Assembly (NCBI GenBank): GCA_039818985.1 | Contig: JBCBSU010000001.1 | Coordinates: forward strand, 88,367-152,366 | Reading direction: 5' to 3' | DNA length: 64,000 bases | Origin: Pseudomonadota bacterium | GTDB taxonomy: Bacteria > Pseudomonadota > Alphaproteobacteria > Sphingomonadales > Sphingomonadaceae | Shown: one piece after another, positions 63,375 through 64,000 of the stretch | Layout: every line of letters starts with the position of its first letter | Position numbering within the stretch: position 1 is the first letter of the stretch | The notes under the pieces: model-generated | The model's database searches: none | Told to the model about the DNA's origin: nothing | What the model saw: the letters and a program-made list of their open reading frames with translations, nothing else | Translations under genes and position numbers: made by a program

Positions 63375-63740
63375 TTAGTTGCCGATTTTGCCGATCATTT
63401 CGGCGGCTTTTTCGTCAGCCTTTTCTTCTGCCTTTTTCAGCAGTTCATTGGCTTTGTCTTCTGCAGCAGCTTCGATGGCAGACTTTTCGCCTTCACCTTC
63501 GCCTTCGGCAGCAGCTTCGCCTTCTTCACCTTCTGCCGCAGCTTCACCTTCGGCAGGAGCCATGGCGTCGCCAGCACCTTCTGCCGGTGCCATGGCATCG
63601 CCGGCACCTTCAGCGGCACCCATGGTGTCTTCGGCATTGGTTTCCGATTCGGTGGTTTCGCCTTCGGTGGCACCGCCACAGGCAGCGAGGGCCAGTGCAA
63701 GCGGGGTTGCGATCATCAGTGAACGGTGGAATTTGGTCAT
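63375..63740 (-). CDS. Low-complexity Ala/Glu lipoprotein
   Basis: A 121-residue protein with signal MTKFHRSLMIATPLALALAAC. The mature chain is acidic and repetitive (two copies of GDAMAPAEG, then EAAAEGEEGEAAAEGEGEGE) and ends in a predicted amphipathic helix (LLKKAEEKADEKAAEMIGK). GGGAG lies before the ATG. It may be an envelope spacer or linker protein; no family recognised. Confidence 0.65.
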   Translation of the reverse strand: MTKFHRSLMIATPLALALAACGGATEGETTESETNAEDTMGAAEGAGDAMAPAEGAGDAMAPAEGEAAAEGEEGEAAAEGEGEGEKSAIEAAAEDKANELLKKAEEKADEKAAEMIGKIGN

Positions 63741-63879
63741 GTCTCAATACTCCCTGGAAAAAAATCAGCCTGTGGATAATCGACACGGCGGGGCAAGGCA
63801 ATGGCCGTTGCGGTCTGTGCGCTGTGAAATCATGTAACATGTGCCTTCATGGGGTTTCAAAACCGCGGTTATTGAGCGA

Positions 63880-63908
63880 TTGACCGGATATAAAGAAATC
63901 TTTATATG
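63880..63908 (+). promoter_or_regulatory. Promoter with embedded palindromic operator of the ArsR gene
   Basis: TTGACC (63880-63885), 17-nt spacer, TATATG (63903-63908). A palindrome ATATAAAG-N4-CTTTATAT (63888-63907) fills the spacer and the -10. Transcription would begin near 63915, almost at the ATG, so the mRNA is nearly leaderless. The position is ideal for repression by the encoded regulator (inference). Confidence 0.55.
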
Positions 63909-63917
63909 ATTGCCGCA

Positions 63918-64000
63918 ATGGATATGCTGACCACTTTTCGTGCCCTTGCCGACGAGACTCGGCTGCGAATCCTGCTGCTGTTGCAGCAGATGGAGCTGGC
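63918..64000 (+). CDS. ArsR-family transcriptional regulator, 5' part
   Basis: Truncated by the window end. It translates as MDMLTTFRALADETRLRILL and continues LLQQMEL, the canonical first helix of ArsR winged-helix regulators. In alphaproteobacteria this form is often fused to or followed by a methyltransferase domain and linked to methionine/SAM-cycle genes, but that part lies outside the window. In-frame ATGs at 63906 and 63924 are alternatives; 63906 lies inside the operator, so I prefer 63918. Confidence 0.8.
   Translation, partial: MDMLTTFRALADETRLRILLLLQQMEL

Noticed and set aside
63120-63740. Plus-strand frames across the two small lipoprotein genes
   Set aside because: They translate to Ser/Ala/Pro or Leu/His/Arg-rich low complexity that mirrors the repetitive lipoprotein codons; the minus-strand products have good signal peptides and lipoboxes.

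Overview
The window looks like chromosome from an alphaproteobacterium of the Sphingomonadales. This is inferred from the coding style (dense, GC-rich), a GapR/DUF2312 gene, a solitary 41-residue L36 gene, an argD-argF-hslO operon, several small sphingomonad-type lipoproteins and a flavin-dependent tryptophan-halogenase-like gene. I cannot name a species from the sequence.

Layout. 1-16 kb is mostly housekeeping and small accessory genes: yebC, a YbjQ-family gene, gapR, a lipoprotein, an aldonolactone-oxidase-like flavoprotein, pyruvate kinase, a quinone-reductase-like flavoprotein, a DUF418 membrane protein, a HAD phosphatase, rpmJ with a clear terminator, galE, two tandem DUF4136-like lipoproteins coupled to an M14 carboxypeptidase, a PaaI-type thioesterase, a truncated XRE regulator, and a divergent pair of a DUF6445-like 2OG oxygenase and a tryptophan-halogenase-family gene. 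57.8-64 kb holds tRNA-Arg(CCG), argD-argF-hslO, a DUF3617-like exported protein, a class-A beta-lactamase-fold lipoprotein, two small lipoproteins and the start of an ArsR regulator with a palindromic operator in its promoter.

The centre (15.4-57.8 kb) is a single large secretion locus. A HlyC/RtxC-like lysine acyltransferase gene is read leftward. Rightward runs a compact set: DUF4261-like gene, Imm11/DUF1629-like gene, one uninterrupted reading frame of 11,956 codons (18109-53979), then a HlyB-type exporter and a HlyD-type adaptor, with overlapping or tight junctions. The giant protein begins with an AHH-type HNH nuclease-like domain (LHH at residues 59-61), followed by hydrophobic segments. 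It then has over 5,000 residues of RTX nonapeptides alternating with haemolysin-type calcium-binding-related units, cadherin/Ig-like tandem arrays, EF-hand-like calcium blocks and a C-terminal export tail.

My main hypothesis is that this is a type-I-secreted giant polymorphic toxin: a nuclease warhead on an RTX/cadherin stalk, with the immunity gene placed upstream next to the N-terminal warhead, an acyltransferase for maturation and a dedicated ABC/HlyD exporter. Each part belongs to a known family. I am not aware of this combination, with the warhead on the end exported last and the immunity gene upstream, being described as a system, but I could not search.
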